From an uncultured Acetatifactor sp. (GTDB lineage: Bacteria > Bacillota > Clostridia > Lachnospirales > Lachnospiraceae): a stretch of 64,000 nt of DNA. The translations under genes were made by a program, and so were the position numbers. Below, in pieces: positions 31,909 to 41,979 of this stretch. The notes under the pieces are model-generated. The model saw nothing but the letters and a program-made list of their open reading frames with translations. It made no database searches and had not been told where the DNA came from. How positions within the stretch are numbered: position 1 is the first letter of the stretch; each line of letters starts with the position of its first letter. The DNA lies in NCBI GenBank assembly GCA_910585805.1, contig CAJUFB010000005.1, positions 40,903-104,902 on the forward strand, given 5' to 3'.

Positions 31909-34476
31909 ATGGGACTGTTTAAAAAGAAGAAAGAAGAAGTGGTATGGCAGGAGATGCCTCCTTTCAGGGAAGAAAAGCACAGGAAAAAGGGGCGTTTCCG
32001 CAGGCTGCGTAAGGAGAGGCCCTGGATATTCAGGGGAGTGGCGGTGAGCATTGTCTGTGCCATGATCTTCTCCGGCTTTTACGGCATATTCAGTGCCAGG
32101 GCAGAGAAATATCAGGACAGTCCCATAGAGGACACGGACAATATTGCCTGGCTGTATCAGAGCTGCTATCTGCTCTACCGTGACCTCTACAATGTAAAAG
32201 GGGAAGAAAGCGCAGATTACAGGGATATCTATCTGGAGATGAAAGAAGGGTATCAGTGGCTCCTGGACGATCAGAAACGAACGGAATACCGACAACTTCT
32301 AAGTTGGATGATAGAAATTCCGGCGGTGGAGGAGTATTTGAGCCAGGGGGAACTGGATCCGGACTGGCTGAAGGAAGCCGCCGCCGGAGGCTTGCTGCCG
32401 GGAGAGATGACGGAAGCGTATGAGGCCGGGGGACTTTTGGCGGAAGGATGGCAGGATCTGGGGGAGGACGGCAGCCGCTATGATCTCACGGAAAACGAGT
32501 GCGACAATTTTGAGTATGAGCTTGCTACGCTGCAGAGTTTTTTCCTGTCGCTGGAGAATACTTTTCGGGATCTGAATGTCAGCTATGACTATATTATTGA
32601 AGACCATTCTACCGGCCAGTATGTTACAAACATGTCTGAGGAGGACAGGTTGCGGGAACCGGAACAGCAATACTTTTTGCTCAGCTTCCGTTTTGACAGC
32701 GCGGGGAATGTGACTCTGGGCGACATGATCTGCGGCAGTGATGTAAGCCGGATCCGGAAGTCTGCCAATGAGGTGACACGGGATAATCTGCATCTGGCGA
32801 TGCTGAGCGATCAGCTGGAGTTATTACCTGAATACGGAAAGATCAGGCGGCCCGTGGACTGCACGGTGACATTCGCCGTATCAAAGGAGGCATGGGAGTC
32901 AAAGAAGAACAATTTCTATGTGGGGCAGATAACGTCAGGTGGTTCCTACAGCTACAGGTCCTATATTTATCAGGCTTACGGGGCGGATGCTTACTGGCAT
33001 TCGGGACTGGGCAGCATAGTGATCTTCAGCATCCTGGCGGTGGCATTTCTGGGGTGTTTCCTGCCGCTGCCCGGCGGGACGAAACCCTGGAAGGATGAGA
33101 AGATATGCTCTGTTTCCTTTGAGATCCTGTTCTGCTTCGGCACGGTTCTGTGTGCCGTTATGGAATATATCATATCCATGATCGCCTGGGTGGCCAGCGG
33201 CGAGGCAGGGGGGGTATTTACCGATTATATAGGAGATGTCGATTTCGCTGCTTTTCTGGTGGTGATCTTCAATCTGTCGGTGCTGACGATTTATTTCTTC
33301 TGCGGCTGGTATATGGGGGTCTGCGCCAGGGCGCTCAGAGAGCTGGGGCTGAAGGAATATGTCAAACAGAGAAGCCTGATTTACCGCTTTTTCCCCTTTG
33401 TAAAGGGCAAAGCGGTGAAGGCATATGAATCGGTGGCTCATATGGACTTAACGGAAAACGCAAACAGGACAATTATCAAACTGCTGGTGGTGAATGCGGT
33501 GATCCTGTTCGGGATCAGCTGCTTCTGGGTAGGCGGCTTTGCCATTACATTGGTGTACTCTCTGGTACTGTATGTCATTTTGCGGAAATATATCAGTGAG
33601 CTGCAGAAGCGCTACCGGATACTGCTGAAAGCGGTGGACGAGATCGCGGAGGGACATCTGAATGTGACCATCAATGAGGATCTGGGGGTCTTCGAGCCTT
33701 TCAGGGAACAGGTCTTCAAGATCCAGGACGGGCTGCAGAAGGCCGTGGACATGGAAGTGAAAAGCCAGCGGATGAAGGTGGAACTGGTGACGAATATGTC
33801 CCATGATCTGAAGACGCCCCTTACAGCCATCATTACTTATATCAACCTGCTGAAGGAGGAGGGGATAACGGAGGCGCAGCGCAGAGAATATCTTGCCACG
33901 CTGGAGCGCAAATCCCTGCGTCTGAAGAGCCTGATAGAAGATTTGTTTGAATTCAGCAAGGCAAACTCCCAGAATATTACCCTGAATATCATGGACGTGG
34001 ATATCATGAACCTGGTAAAGCAGGTGGCTTTCGAGATGTCCGATAAGCTGGGGGAAGCCGGGCTGGACGTGCGGATGAACCTGACGGAGGAGAAGGTCAT
34101 CCTTCCTCTTGACAGCCAGAAGACTTATCGTATTTACGAAAATCTGTTCGGGAATATTGCGAAATACGCTTTGCCCGGAACCAGGGTTTATGTGAACGGT
34201 TTTCGGATTGACGATACGGTTGTAATCACTTTGAAAAATATTTCCGCCCAGGAGATTACGGTGGACTCTTCCGAACTGACGGAGCGCTTTGTCCGGGGAG
34301 ATGCTTCGAGAAATACAGAGGGCAGCGGGCTGGGGCTTGCCATTGCCAAAAGCTTTACGGAGCTGCAGGCGGGCCAGCTGGAGCTGGACGTGGACGGGGA
34401 TCTGTTCAAGGTGACGACTACATGGCATATCGTGGCGCCGGATCCGTATACGCAGTTACCGCCGTTTGCGCTGTGA
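31909..34476 (+). CDS. membrane sensor histidine kinase
   Basis: An 855-residue kinase starting MGLFKKKKEEVVWQEMPPF, with AAGGAGGGGAAT upstream. A basic cytoplasmic N-terminus is followed by one helix (about residues 45-65), a ~285-residue extracytoplasmic domain (acidic, Tyr-rich, no recognised fold), then about five more helices (about 350-570), a HAMP-like linker, HisKA with H632 (NMSHDLKTPLTAII) and the ATPase domain (EGSGLGLAIAKSF). The DLKTP box places it with kinases paired to OmpR-type regulators, consistent with the gene upstream. The size of the outer domain suggests direct sensing of an external molecule. A terminator follows. Confidence 0.9.
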   Translation: MGLFKKKKEEVVWQEMPPFREEKHRKKGRFRRLRKERPWIFRGVAVSIVCAMIFSGFYGIFSARAEKYQDSPIEDTDNIAWLYQSCYLLYRDLYNVKGEESADYRDIYLEMKEGYQWLLDDQKRTEYRQLLSWMIEIPAVEEYLSQGELDPDWLKEAAAGGLLPGEMTEAYEAGGLLAEGWQDLGEDGSRYDLTENECDNFEYELATLQSFFLSLENTFRDLNVSYDYIIEDHSTGQYVTNMSEEDRLREPEQQYFLLSFRFDSAGNVTLGDMICGSDVSRIRKSANEVTRDNLHLAMLSDQLELLPEYGKIRRPVDCTVTFAVSKEAWESKKNNFYVGQITSGGSYSYRSYIYQAYGADAYWHSGLGSIVIFSILAVAFLGCFLPLPGGTKPWKDEKICSVSFEILFCFGTVLCAVMEYIISMIAWVASGEAGGVFTDYIGDVDFAAFLVVIFNLSVLTIYFFCGWYMGVCARALRELGLKEYVKQRSLIYRFFPFVKGKAVKAYESVAHMDLTENANRTIIKLLVVNAVILFGISCFWVGGFAITLVYSLVLYVILRKYISELQKRYRILLKAVDEIAEGHLNVTINEDLGVFEPFREQVFKIQDGLQKAVDMEVKSQRMKVELVTNMSHDLKTPLTAIITYINLLKEEGITEAQRREYLATLERKSLRLKSLIEDLFEFSKANSQNITLNIMDVDIMNLVKQVAFEMSDKLGEAGLDVRMNLTEEKVILPLDSQKTYRIYENLFGNIAKYALPGTRVYVNGFRIDDTVVITLKNISAQEITVDSSELTERFVRGDASRNTEGSGLGLAIAKSFTELQAGQLELDVDGDLFKVTTTWHIVAPDPYTQLPPFAL

Positions 34477-34519
34477 GGGCAATCTGGAATAGCCCCGGAA
34501 AGAGAATACAGTAAGCTTG

Positions 34520-34566
34520 AATGACCTTGTAGAGAGGAAGTATCTTTTCTATGAGGTCATTTTGAT
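34520..34566 (+). terminator. probable terminator after the sensor kinase
   Basis: AATGACCT (34520-34527) pairs with AGGTCATT (34554-34561), with an inner TAGA/TCTA pair, followed by TTGATT. The remaining bases to 34736 show nothing else. Confidence 0.55.
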
Positions 34567-34736
34567 TCAGAGGGATGTAGAGAGAAAGCCTTGAAATCAG
34601 AAGGATTTAATAGGGCAATTGCAAAGTTACAGAAGCTGATTTACGTTTCGTATAATGGAATCAAAGACGGTAGGAAGATAAAGCAGATAATTACAAAAGG
34701 CTACAGCCGGGAAAAAGATGTGTGAAAGGATGAGAG

Positions 34737-35315
34737 ATGGAAATCAGAGAAGAAAAGAGAGAAATCAGAAAAAAGATACTGGCACTAAGAGACGGTATGG
34801 GCAGTGACGAGCGCAAAAGAGCCTCGCTGCTGTTGACAGAACGGATAGCGGGCCATCAATGGTTCTACGGATCAGATTATTTCCTGTGTTTCGTAAGCTA
34901 CGGCAGTGAGATTTCCACATTGGATATTATAGAAGAAGCGCTGAAATCAGGCAGAAAAGTATATGTGCCGAAAGTACATTGCGGACAGGGCGGAGCTGAA
35001 ATGCGGTTTTACGGAATTGCGTCCATCAGGGAACTGGAACCCGGATACCGGGGGATCCCGGAACCTGCAGGCGGGTCTGAGGAATATGTATATTCAGATT
35101 CTGCTGCGGAACGTACCCTGATGCTGATGCCCGGAGTGGCGTTTGACAGATATCGGGGGCGGCTGGGATATGGCAGAGGCTTTTATGACAGATATCTTGC
35201 GGACAGGCCCGGCCTGCAGCAGCGCACCATAGCCGTGGGCTACCGGTGCCAGATGGTGGAGAAGCTGCCGGAAGAAGATACGGATATCAGGCCGTGCCAG
35301 GTAATCTGCCTGTAA
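34737..35315 (+). CDS. 5-formyltetrahydrofolate cyclo-ligase
   Basis: A 192-residue cytoplasmic enzyme that converts 5-formyl-THF plus ATP to 5,10-methenyl-THF, recycling a storage or inhibitory folate. The family marks are KREIRKKILALRDGM at the N-terminus, YVPKV, and the C-terminal loop LMLMPGVAFDRYRGRLGYGRGFYDRYL. Length is usual. The ribosome site is AAAGGATGAG. It stands alone between two terminators. Confidence 0.94.
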   Translation: MEIREEKREIRKKILALRDGMGSDERKRASLLLTERIAGHQWFYGSDYFLCFVSYGSEISTLDIIEEALKSGRKVYVPKVHCGQGGAEMRFYGIASIRELEPGYRGIPEPAGGSEEYVYSDSAAERTLMLMPGVAFDRYRGRLGYGRGFYDRYLADRPGLQQRTIAVGYRCQMVEKLPEEDTDIRPCQVICL

Positions 35316-35321
35316 TTTGTC

Positions 35322-35367
35322 TTATCGGAAGCAATCTCTTCGCTTCCGATAAAAGGCGCGTTTTTTG
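35322..35367 (+). terminator. intrinsic terminator, possibly double
   Basis: TTATCGGAAGC (35322-35332) pairs with GCTTCCGATAA (35342-35352), directly followed by a second short stem GGCGC/GCGCC around TTTTTT. Confidence 0.8.
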
Positions 35368-35510
35368 CGCCGCATTCAACTATAGAAAGCTGTACTTGAT
35401 TCCTATAGTATTCATTTCACAAAATGCTATGCAGAAAATCCAATTCGTCACTGCATGGTTGCGAAAAGCTATGATTCGTGCTATGATGTTTTTTGCTGGA
35501 GGAATTTTGA

Positions 35511-37205
35511 ATGAAAGTAAAACCATTGCCGGTGGGTGTTGATGATTTTGAACAATTGATTACAAATAATTACTATTTCGTTGACAAAACCATGTTGATC
35601 AGGGAATTGCTTGAGAAAAAGGGAGATGTAAATTTATTTACCAGGCCCAGGCGTTTCGGAAAATCGCTGAACATGAGCATGCTTCGGTATTTCTTTGAGG
35701 ATGACAGGAACAGTTCAGGCGAAAAAACAGATCATGCGCAGCTTTTCCAGGGACTGTCCATCATGCGTTCCGGCGAAGAGTATCTGCGGCATATGGGAAA
35801 TTATCCGGTGATTGCCCTTTCCCTGAAAGCGGCGAAGCAGGAGGATTTTCAGCAGTCCTTTGACGCTTTAAAAGAGACATTGGCAGAGGAATTTGACAGA
35901 CATTCCTATATTCTGAAATCGGAATGCCTGGCAGGGCGCAGGAAAGAGAAGTATATTGCGTTGATGGAAATGACGGCAAACCGTTCCGATTATAATACTT
36001 CACTGAGATTTCTGTCGAAATGCCTCAGAGATTATCATGGGCAGAAGACAGTCATTTTGATTGACGAGTATGATGTGCCGTTGGAAAGCGCTCATTTTCA
36101 TCGGTATTATCCGCAAATGTCGGCGTTTATCCGCTCATTGTTCGAATCTGCGTTAAAGACGAATCCGAATCTGGAATTTGCGGTTCTCACAGGGTGCCTG
36201 CGCATATCGAGAGAGTCTATTTTCACAGGGATGAATAATCTGAAGATCATATCAGTTTTGAATAAAAATTATGACGAGCATTTTGGTTTTGCCTCAGACG
36301 AGGTGAGACAGATGTGCGAAGATTACGGGATGCCGGAAAAATATGATACGATCAAAGAGTGGTATGACGGTTATGTATTCGGTGATGCCAATGTATACAA
36401 TCCATGGAGCGTCGTTCTCTATATGAGCGATTTGCTGGCAGACAGGGATGAGCTGCCTGCTTCTTACTGGGCCAATACCAGTTCCAACAGCATTGTCCGC
36501 AGTCTGATAGAACGGGCTGACAGGAATACCAAGGACGAGATTGAGCGGGTGATAGACGGTAAAACCGTTGAGAAACCGGTTCACGAGGATATCACTTACG
36601 GCGAAATATACAGCAGCATGGATCATTTATGGAATTTCATGTTTTTTACAGGGTATTTTCGCAAAGAAGGCGAGAGGATGGAAGCCGGCCAGAAATATAT
36701 CACGCTGGCTATTCCCAATGAGGAGGTACGCTGTATTTTCCGCAGCAAGGTAATGGGATGGTTTCGGGAGGAAGTGGGAAAGCGGGATCTAAGCAGGCTT
36801 TTCGGTGCATTGACCGGCAGGGATACTGCCGTGATGAGAGAAGAAATCGAGATTATGCTGTGGACTACTATCAGTTATCATGACTATTATGAAAGTTTTT
36901 ACCATGGTTTTCTGGCGGGTATTTTATATGGAATGGAAGGTTATGTGGTGAAGTCCAACCGGGAAGGCGGTACAGGGAGGACGGATTTATTTATCCGGCC
37001 GGTATCCCGGCGCAGGACAGCCTATGTAGTGGAATTCAAGGTGGCGGAGCGATATGAGGATCTGGGGAGGAAAGCGGAAGAAGCCCTGCGGCAGGTAGAA
37101 GAGAAATCATACGAAAGAGAATTACGTGACGAGGGGTATACTTCTATTGTCCGTTACGGCATTTCCTTTTTTGGAAAAGACTGTGAAGTGAAAGTATATT
37201 CGTGA
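35511..37205 (+). CDS. AAA-ATPase-like/PD-(D/E)XK protein (PF09820/PF08011 type)
   Basis: A 564-residue protein of a family common in gut anaerobes. It starts with the signature MKVKPLPVGVDDFEQLITNNYYFVDKT, then a P-loop-like RPRRFGKSLNMSML (about residues 45-58), a Walker-B-like VILIDEYDVPLE, and a C-terminal nuclease-fold domain (GRTDLFIRP ... YVVEFKVA, matching D-x(n)-ExK). The biochemical role is not established; proposals include mobile-element or defence-linked nuclease activity. It is a stand-alone gene of usual length, slightly more AT-rich than its neighbours, followed by a family-1 repeat, which is consistent with horizontal spread. Family confident, role open. Confidence 0.88.
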   Translation: MKVKPLPVGVDDFEQLITNNYYFVDKTMLIRELLEKKGDVNLFTRPRRFGKSLNMSMLRYFFEDDRNSSGEKTDHAQLFQGLSIMRSGEEYLRHMGNYPVIALSLKAAKQEDFQQSFDALKETLAEEFDRHSYILKSECLAGRRKEKYIALMEMTANRSDYNTSLRFLSKCLRDYHGQKTVILIDEYDVPLESAHFHRYYPQMSAFIRSLFESALKTNPNLEFAVLTGCLRISRESIFTGMNNLKIISVLNKNYDEHFGFASDEVRQMCEDYGMPEKYDTIKEWYDGYVFGDANVYNPWSVVLYMSDLLADRDELPASYWANTSSNSIVRSLIERADRNTKDEIERVIDGKTVEKPVHEDITYGEIYSSMDHLWNFMFFTGYFRKEGERMEAGQKYITLAIPNEEVRCIFRSKVMGWFREEVGKRDLSRLFGALTGRDTAVMREEIEIMLWTTISYHDYYESFYHGFLAGILYGMEGYVVKSNREGGTGRTDLFIRPVSRRRTAYVVEFKVAERYEDLGRKAEEALRQVEEKSYERELRDEGYTSIVRYGISFFGKDCEVKVYS

Positions 37206-37224
37206 GTGCATTGATCCTTATACA

Positions 37225-37335
37225 TTTAGGAATTGTCGCGAAATAAAATCTGTACTATGTGCTTTTATTAAAACATGATAGGGACTGTGGAGTTCTCCGT
37301 AAGCTTGTGCAGATTATTTTAAGATATTTCCTTCT
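37225..37335. repeat. MITE-like repeat, family 1, diverged copy
   Basis: The left end TTTAGGAATTGTCGCGAAAT resembles the inverse of the right end (TTATTTTAAGATATTTCCTT); length about 111 bp. The first 12 bases match the copy at 816. It lies between the AAA-like gene and feoA, just before the feoA promoter region. Confidence 0.55.
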
Positions 37336-37400
37336 GCCGGCAAATGTTTCCGGTCGCAAGTATAAAATAATAAATTAACGGAAGAAAAGAGTTGATATTT

Positions 37401-37793
37401 ATGACACTGTATGAAGCGCAGAAGGGCGGCAGCTACTGTATAGAGGGGCTGTATGTGGAGCCGGCCATCACCAGGCGGCTACAGGCTCTGGGATTAAATG
37501 ACGGAACGGTCATAAACGTACTGAACAGGAAGAAGAAGGGAGCGCTGATTATCCAGGTCAGGGGAACCCGCCTGGCGCTGGGGAAGCATATCTCTTCCAG
37601 TATAGAGATCAGCGATGCCGCGGACGGGACGGACACTTCCCACGTTTCTGCTTTTGGAAAGGAGAAAGCCGGAGACAGCATTGCGCCGAAGGCAGAACGG
37701 AGTTCCAAAGACGGTACTTTTCAGCAGAAGGGGCAGGAAGCCGGAGCAAAAGGGGAGGGGAGGCTGCAAAACAGTGACACATCATACAAATGA
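37401..37793 (+). CDS. feoA: FeoA domain protein with hydrophilic tail
   Basis: A 130-residue protein. Residues 1-75 form a FeoA (SH3-like) domain: MTLYEAQKGGSYCIEGLYVE, RRLQALGLNDGTVINVLNRKKKGALIIQVRGTRLALGKHIS. The last ~55 residues are polar and low-complexity (GKEKAGDSIAPKAERSSKDG). FeoA supports the ferrous iron permease FeoB, whose gene overlaps by 20 bases. The ribosome site is poor (AAAAGAGTTGATATTT). I see no clear Fur box in the AT-rich upstream stretch. Confidence 0.88.
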   Translation: MTLYEAQKGGSYCIEGLYVEPAITRRLQALGLNDGTVINVLNRKKKGALIIQVRGTRLALGKHISSSIEISDAADGTDTSHVSAFGKEKAGDSIAPKAERSSKDGTFQQKGQEAGAKGEGRLQNSDTSYK

Positions 37794-39795
37794 CAACGGA
37801 AAAAAGCATATCAATGTAGCATGTATCGGCAATCCGAACTGCGGCAAGACTACGCTTTTCAATGCGCTTACGGGTTCCAGGCTGAAGGTGGCAAACTGGC
37901 CCGGAGTTACTGTGGAGCGCATGGAGGGAGAAACCAGCTATGAGGATACCCGGATTACGATTGTCGATACGCCCGGCATCTATTCTCTGACCTGCTATAC
38001 CATTGAGGAAAAAGTCACAAGACAGTGCGCCATGGATGATGATATAGATGCCATCATCAATGTGGTGGATGCCTCTTCCCTGGAGAGGAATCTGTACCTG
38101 ACGCTGCAGCTTTTGGAGTTGGGCAAACCCATTGTGCTGGCTCTGAACATGATGGATGTTGTTAAGGAGCGGGGCATGGAGATTGACCTGCACCGTCTGC
38201 CTGAAATGCTGGGAGATATACCGATAGTGCCCGTATCGGCGGCCAGACGCACCGGCCTTGATATCCTGTTGCATGCTGTAATCCATCACTGCGAGGAGGG
38301 GATGGAGGACTATATCCTGGATTATCCGCCTCAGATCGAGGAAAAGATCCAGACACTGGAAGGCATGATGCAGGAAAGTTATCCGGATCATTCTTCCGCT
38401 AGGTGGCATGCCATCAAGATACTGGAGGATGACGAGGAGGTTAAGAAGGAGCATCCCATGTCCGTCGCCCATGTGGCGGACAGGAGCTATGAGAAGGAAA
38501 TCATACAGAGCAAATACGCCTATATTGAAAAGGTAGTGAAGGAAACCCTTTTTCATAAAAATAAAAAAACAGCATCCACGGACAAAATCGACAGACTGCT
38601 GACCCATCCGGTGTGGGGGATTCCGCTGTTTCTGCTGATTATGTGCCTGGTATTTTTCCTGACCTTTACGGTGGGCGATGCGCTTAAGGGAGTGTTTGAA
38701 GCAGGGCTGGATATCTTTTCCGGTACCGCTGCCGCGGTTCTGGAGGAGCTTGGGACTATGGGGTGGCTCCAGTCCCTGATTGTGGAGGGAATCATAGCGG
38801 GAGTGGGAGGAATCCTGACCTTTATTCCCAATATTTTCATCCTTTTCCTGGCGTTGGCAGTGCTGGAGGACAGCGGCTATATGGCAAGGGTGGCTTACGT
38901 GATGGATTCCGTCATGGGAAAGGTAGGGCTGTCCGGCAAAGCCTTTCTGCCCATGATCCTGGGATTCGGCTGTACGGTGCCTGCCATTATGGCCACCAGG
39001 GCCCTGGAGACGGAGCATGACAGGCGAAAGACCATGCTGGTGACGCCATTTATGTCCTGTTCTGCCAGGCTGCCGGTCTATGTGCTGTTTTCCGATATGT
39101 TTTTCCCGGACTGTGCGGCTCTGGCGGCGTTTTCCATGTATGTGGTGGGGATGATTATCGCCATACTGGCGGCGCTTGTGATAAACAGGCTGGAGAAAGG
39201 AAAGATAAACGATTCGCTTCTGATAGAACTGCCGGAGTATAAGCGGCCGAATGCCAGAACGATACGTATTTACGTATGGAATAAGCTCAAGGATTATCTC
39301 ACAAAGGCGGGAACGACCATTTTCATCGCTTCTATCGTGATATGGTTTGTACTGAATTTCGGATTCGGCGGTATGGTGGAAGACCCGGCTGAGAGCTTCG
39401 GTGCGGGACTGGGCCGTCTGCTTGTGCCTTTGCTGGCTCCGGCGGGACTTGGCATGTGGCAGATCGGCGTGGCGCTGCTGTCCGGAATCTCGGCCAAGGA
39501 AGTGGTAGTGTCCAGCTTCGCGGTGCTCTTCGGCGTAGCGAATGCCAATTCCGAAGCGGGCATGGCTGCCATTGTGGAGAATATCCATCAGCTGAACCCG
39601 GGCTTCGGGCCGCTGAATGCTTACTGCCTGATGTTGTTCTGCCTGCTGTATGTACCCTGTGTGGCGACGGTGGCCACGATAAAGAAGGAGAGCGGTTCCT
39701 GGAAATTTACTTTGAAGATGATGGTGTTTCAGATTGTTCTGGCCTGGGCGGTGTCGACGCTGGTGTTCCAGGTGGGGAGTCTGTTTGTGGGCTAA
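37774..39795 (+). CDS. feoB: ferrous iron transport protein B
   Basis: A 673-residue Fe(II) permease of the cytoplasmic membrane. I take GTG at 37774 as start because GGGGAGGGGAGG lies about 10 nt ahead and the G domain begins soon after; a longer frame from 37615 reads in the wrong frame of feoA. The G domain has GNPNCGKTTLFNALTG, DTPGIYSL and LNMMD. The membrane part has LEDSGYMARVAYVMD, the FGCTVPAIMATRALE gate with Cys, and SCSARLPVY. Length matches the family. It is translationally coupled to feoA. A scrambled gene remnant follows. Confidence 0.95.
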   Translation: MTHHTNDNGKKHINVACIGNPNCGKTTLFNALTGSRLKVANWPGVTVERMEGETSYEDTRITIVDTPGIYSLTCYTIEEKVTRQCAMDDDIDAIINVVDASSLERNLYLTLQLLELGKPIVLALNMMDVVKERGMEIDLHRLPEMLGDIPIVPVSAARRTGLDILLHAVIHHCEEGMEDYILDYPPQIEEKIQTLEGMMQESYPDHSSARWHAIKILEDDEEVKKEHPMSVAHVADRSYEKEIIQSKYAYIEKVVKETLFHKNKKTASTDKIDRLLTHPVWGIPLFLLIMCLVFFLTFTVGDALKGVFEAGLDIFSGTAAAVLEELGTMGWLQSLIVEGIIAGVGGILTFIPNIFILFLALAVLEDSGYMARVAYVMDSVMGKVGLSGKAFLPMILGFGCTVPAIMATRALETEHDRRKTMLVTPFMSCSARLPVYVLFSDMFFPDCAALAAFSMYVVGMIIAILAALVINRLEKGKINDSLLIELPEYKRPNARTIRIYVWNKLKDYLTKAGTTIFIASIVIWFVLNFGFGGMVEDPAESFGAGLGRLLVPLLAPAGLGMWQIGVALLSGISAKEVVVSSFAVLFGVANANSEAGMAAIVENIHQLNPGFGPLNAYCLMLFCLLYVPCVATVATIKKESGSWKFTLKMMVFQIVLAWAVSTLVFQVGSLFVG

Positions 39796-39852
39796 GCTGC
39801 GGCGCAGGATCCAGAAGGGCGTTTAAATCGGGCGGCAGAGAGAGGATAAAGT

Positions 39853-40441
39853 ATGTTTCGTATTGCGGTAGTGGAGGATGAACAAATCCACGCTGGTGAA
39901 GCTGCTCTGCGGGCTGTATGAGCCGGACGAGGGAAAAATCCAACGGGGGGGATATTTCCACGGTGCCCAGGAAAGCGCTGTACGCTCTGCATTGTGTCAG
40001 GCATTTTCAATCTGATCTGCTCCCTGGTGGTAGCGTATCCGATTCTGAGGATTATTATCAATTCCCGGAATCTTTGGATGTATCTGGGGATTGCCGTCCT
40101 GGGGATTGTGCTCTGGATATTGACAAGTGCAGCTATAAAGGCCGATGCGGATTTCTGCAGGGGTGCACGGGCAGTCTCCTGACACTGACAGGATATCTGG
40201 TTTCCGCCGCCTATGCCCTGATGGGAGCGTTTCCCGTGGGAAGCGTCATCAAATTTGCGGAATCCATCACCAGGATTGTGGGAGGCTTTCAGAGCATGGG
40301 CCAGCAGTACAGGGAGATGGCTCTGACGGCACGCAGAGAGGTCAGCACACTGGAAATGCTGAGTATCAGCGATGAGATGTATAGTTGCATAATGGAAGGA
40401 GGTGTGGTAAGATTGGAAAGAAAAGTAAGCCGATCCGGGTA
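39853..40441 (+). pseudogene. scrambled remnant of a response regulator and ABC exporter
   Basis: At 39853 a start MFRIAVVEDEQ of a response regulator runs straight into ABC ATPase sequence in another frame (39881: NKSTLVKLLCGLYEPDEGK, then after a frameshift GGDISTVPRKALYALHC). Next come a membrane-segment piece (IFNLICSLVVAYPILRII) and, at about 40185-40400, an ABC exporter permease piece (GSVIKFAESITRIVGGFQ). The ATPase piece is close in DNA to the intact ATPase at 25860. Nothing here has an intact frame; this is a deletion and rearrangement scar. It fills the otherwise gene-free 39796-40479. Confidence 0.7.
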
Positions 40442-40479
40442 GGCTGCGCCCGAAGGCCGATGAGAGGAGAACGAAAAAG

Positions 40480-41964
40480 ATGAATCTGGAAATGATAGAG
40501 GCGGGATGGCTTTCGCTCCTGCCGCCGCTGATTGCAATCACGCTGGCATTGCTCACCAAAGAGGTATATTCTTCCCTTTTTCTGGGGGTTCTGTCCGGCA
40601 TGCTGATCTATTGCTTCTCCACAGGCGGGAATGTCCTGCAGGCAGTCACTTATGTATTCGACATGATTGCGGGAAAGATTGGGGAAAACGGTTATATGAT
40701 CATTTTCCTGGTGCTTCTGGGTTCCCTGGTGGTCGTGGTGACCAGGTCCGGCGGCTCCAATGCCTACGGGCAGTGGGCGGGAAAGCGGATCAAAACGAAA
40801 GTCAGCGCCAAACTGGCAACCGCTTTTCTGGGGCTGCTGATCTTTGTGGACGACGGCTTCAACTGCCTTACAGTGGGAACCGTCATGCGTCCCATTACGG
40901 ACAAATGCAGGATTTCCAGGGAAAAACTTGCTTATCTGCTGGATTCCACGGCAGCGCCGGTGTGCATCATCGCGCCCGTTTCCAGCTGGGCGGTGGCAGT
41001 GGCTTCAGAGGTGGAGGAGGCAGGCGGGCTGAATGCGTTTCTTGGAACCATTCCCTACAACCTGTATGCGATTCTGACCATTGTAATGGTATTTTTCCTG
41101 AGTATCACGGATTTTGACTTCGGTCCCATGAAAAAAGCCGGTGAAACCGTCGGGAGGGACAATACGCAGGTGCAGGCGGCGGATGCGGTGAAAAAGGGCA
41201 GAGTGCCGGATCTTGTGTTGCCGATTCTCACGCTGATCGTGTGTTCGATACTGGGAATGGCGTATGTGGGCGGCTATTTTGAGGGGCGTTCCTTTGCGGA
41301 GGCCATCGGGGAAAATCCTACGGCAGGCCTGACTCTGGGCACATTTGCGGCGCTGCTTGTGGCAATGGTTCTGTACATACCGAGAAGGCTTATGAGTCTG
41401 CGGGAATTTATGGCAGGGGTCATCGACGGCATCAAAACCATGATTCCGGCGCTGACGATTCTGATTCTGGCATGGGCTCTGGGAGGCGTGTGCCGGGAAA
41501 TGATCGGGACAGGACTGTTTGTCAGCCACTTTGTGACCACCGCCAATCTTTCCCTGCGCTTTCTGCCCGCCATTGTATTTGCGGTGGCGGCGTTTCTGTC
41601 TTTTTCCATGGGGACGGCATGGGGAACCTTCGGAATCCTGCTTCCCATTGTGTCAATGATCTGCGCGGGGATCGAAGGCGCCGCAGTCCTGCTTCCGTCT
41701 TTGGGGGCGACCCTGGCGGGATCCGTGTACGGCGACCACTGCTCCCCGATTTCCGACACTACCATTCTGGCGTCAACCGGGGCGCAGTGCGATCATCTGA
41801 AGCATGTGGAAACCCAGCTGCCCTATGCGACCTTAGTGGCTGTGGTATGCTTTTTCGGTTATCTGGCAGCCGGGTTTGTGCTGAATCCATGGATTACAAT
41901 CTCTGTGTCCGTTCTGTTTCTCGCGCTTGCCCTGGGCGTGCTGAATCATCTTGGCAGGCGTTAG
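40480..41964 (+). CDS. Na+/H+ antiporter, NhaC family
   Basis: A 494-residue membrane antiporter with about 12 helices. It starts MNLEMIEAGWLSLLPPLIAI (GAGAGGAG upstream). Family marks are LLTKEVYSSLFLGVLSGMLI, LIFVDDGFNCLTVGTVMRPITDK, the conserved SFSMGTAWGTFGILLPI, and SVYGDHCSPISDTTILASTGA. It exchanges Na+ for H+ or a related organic ion pair. It is convergent with the minus-strand gene that ends 16 bp away. Confidence 0.93.
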   Translation: MNLEMIEAGWLSLLPPLIAITLALLTKEVYSSLFLGVLSGMLIYCFSTGGNVLQAVTYVFDMIAGKIGENGYMIIFLVLLGSLVVVVTRSGGSNAYGQWAGKRIKTKVSAKLATAFLGLLIFVDDGFNCLTVGTVMRPITDKCRISREKLAYLLDSTAAPVCIIAPVSSWAVAVASEVEEAGGLNAFLGTIPYNLYAILTIVMVFFLSITDFDFGPMKKAGETVGRDNTQVQAADAVKKGRVPDLVLPILTLIVCSILGMAYVGGYFEGRSFAEAIGENPTAGLTLGTFAALLVAMVLYIPRRLMSLREFMAGVIDGIKTMIPALTILILAWALGGVCREMIGTGLFVSHFVTTANLSLRFLPAIVFAVAAFLSFSMGTAWGTFGILLPIVSMICAGIEGAAVLLPSLGATLAGSVYGDHCSPISDTTILASTGAQCDHLKHVETQLPYATLVAVVCFFGYLAAGFVLNPWITISVSVLFLALALGVLNHLGRR

Positions 41965-41979
41965 GAATTGTTTTTTCCG

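Noticed and set aside
37609..39588. 659-residue open frame antisense to feoB
   Set aside because: Shadow of a GC-biased gene; His/Gln/Arg-rich, no domain, no ribosome site, while the plus-strand frame is a clear FeoB.
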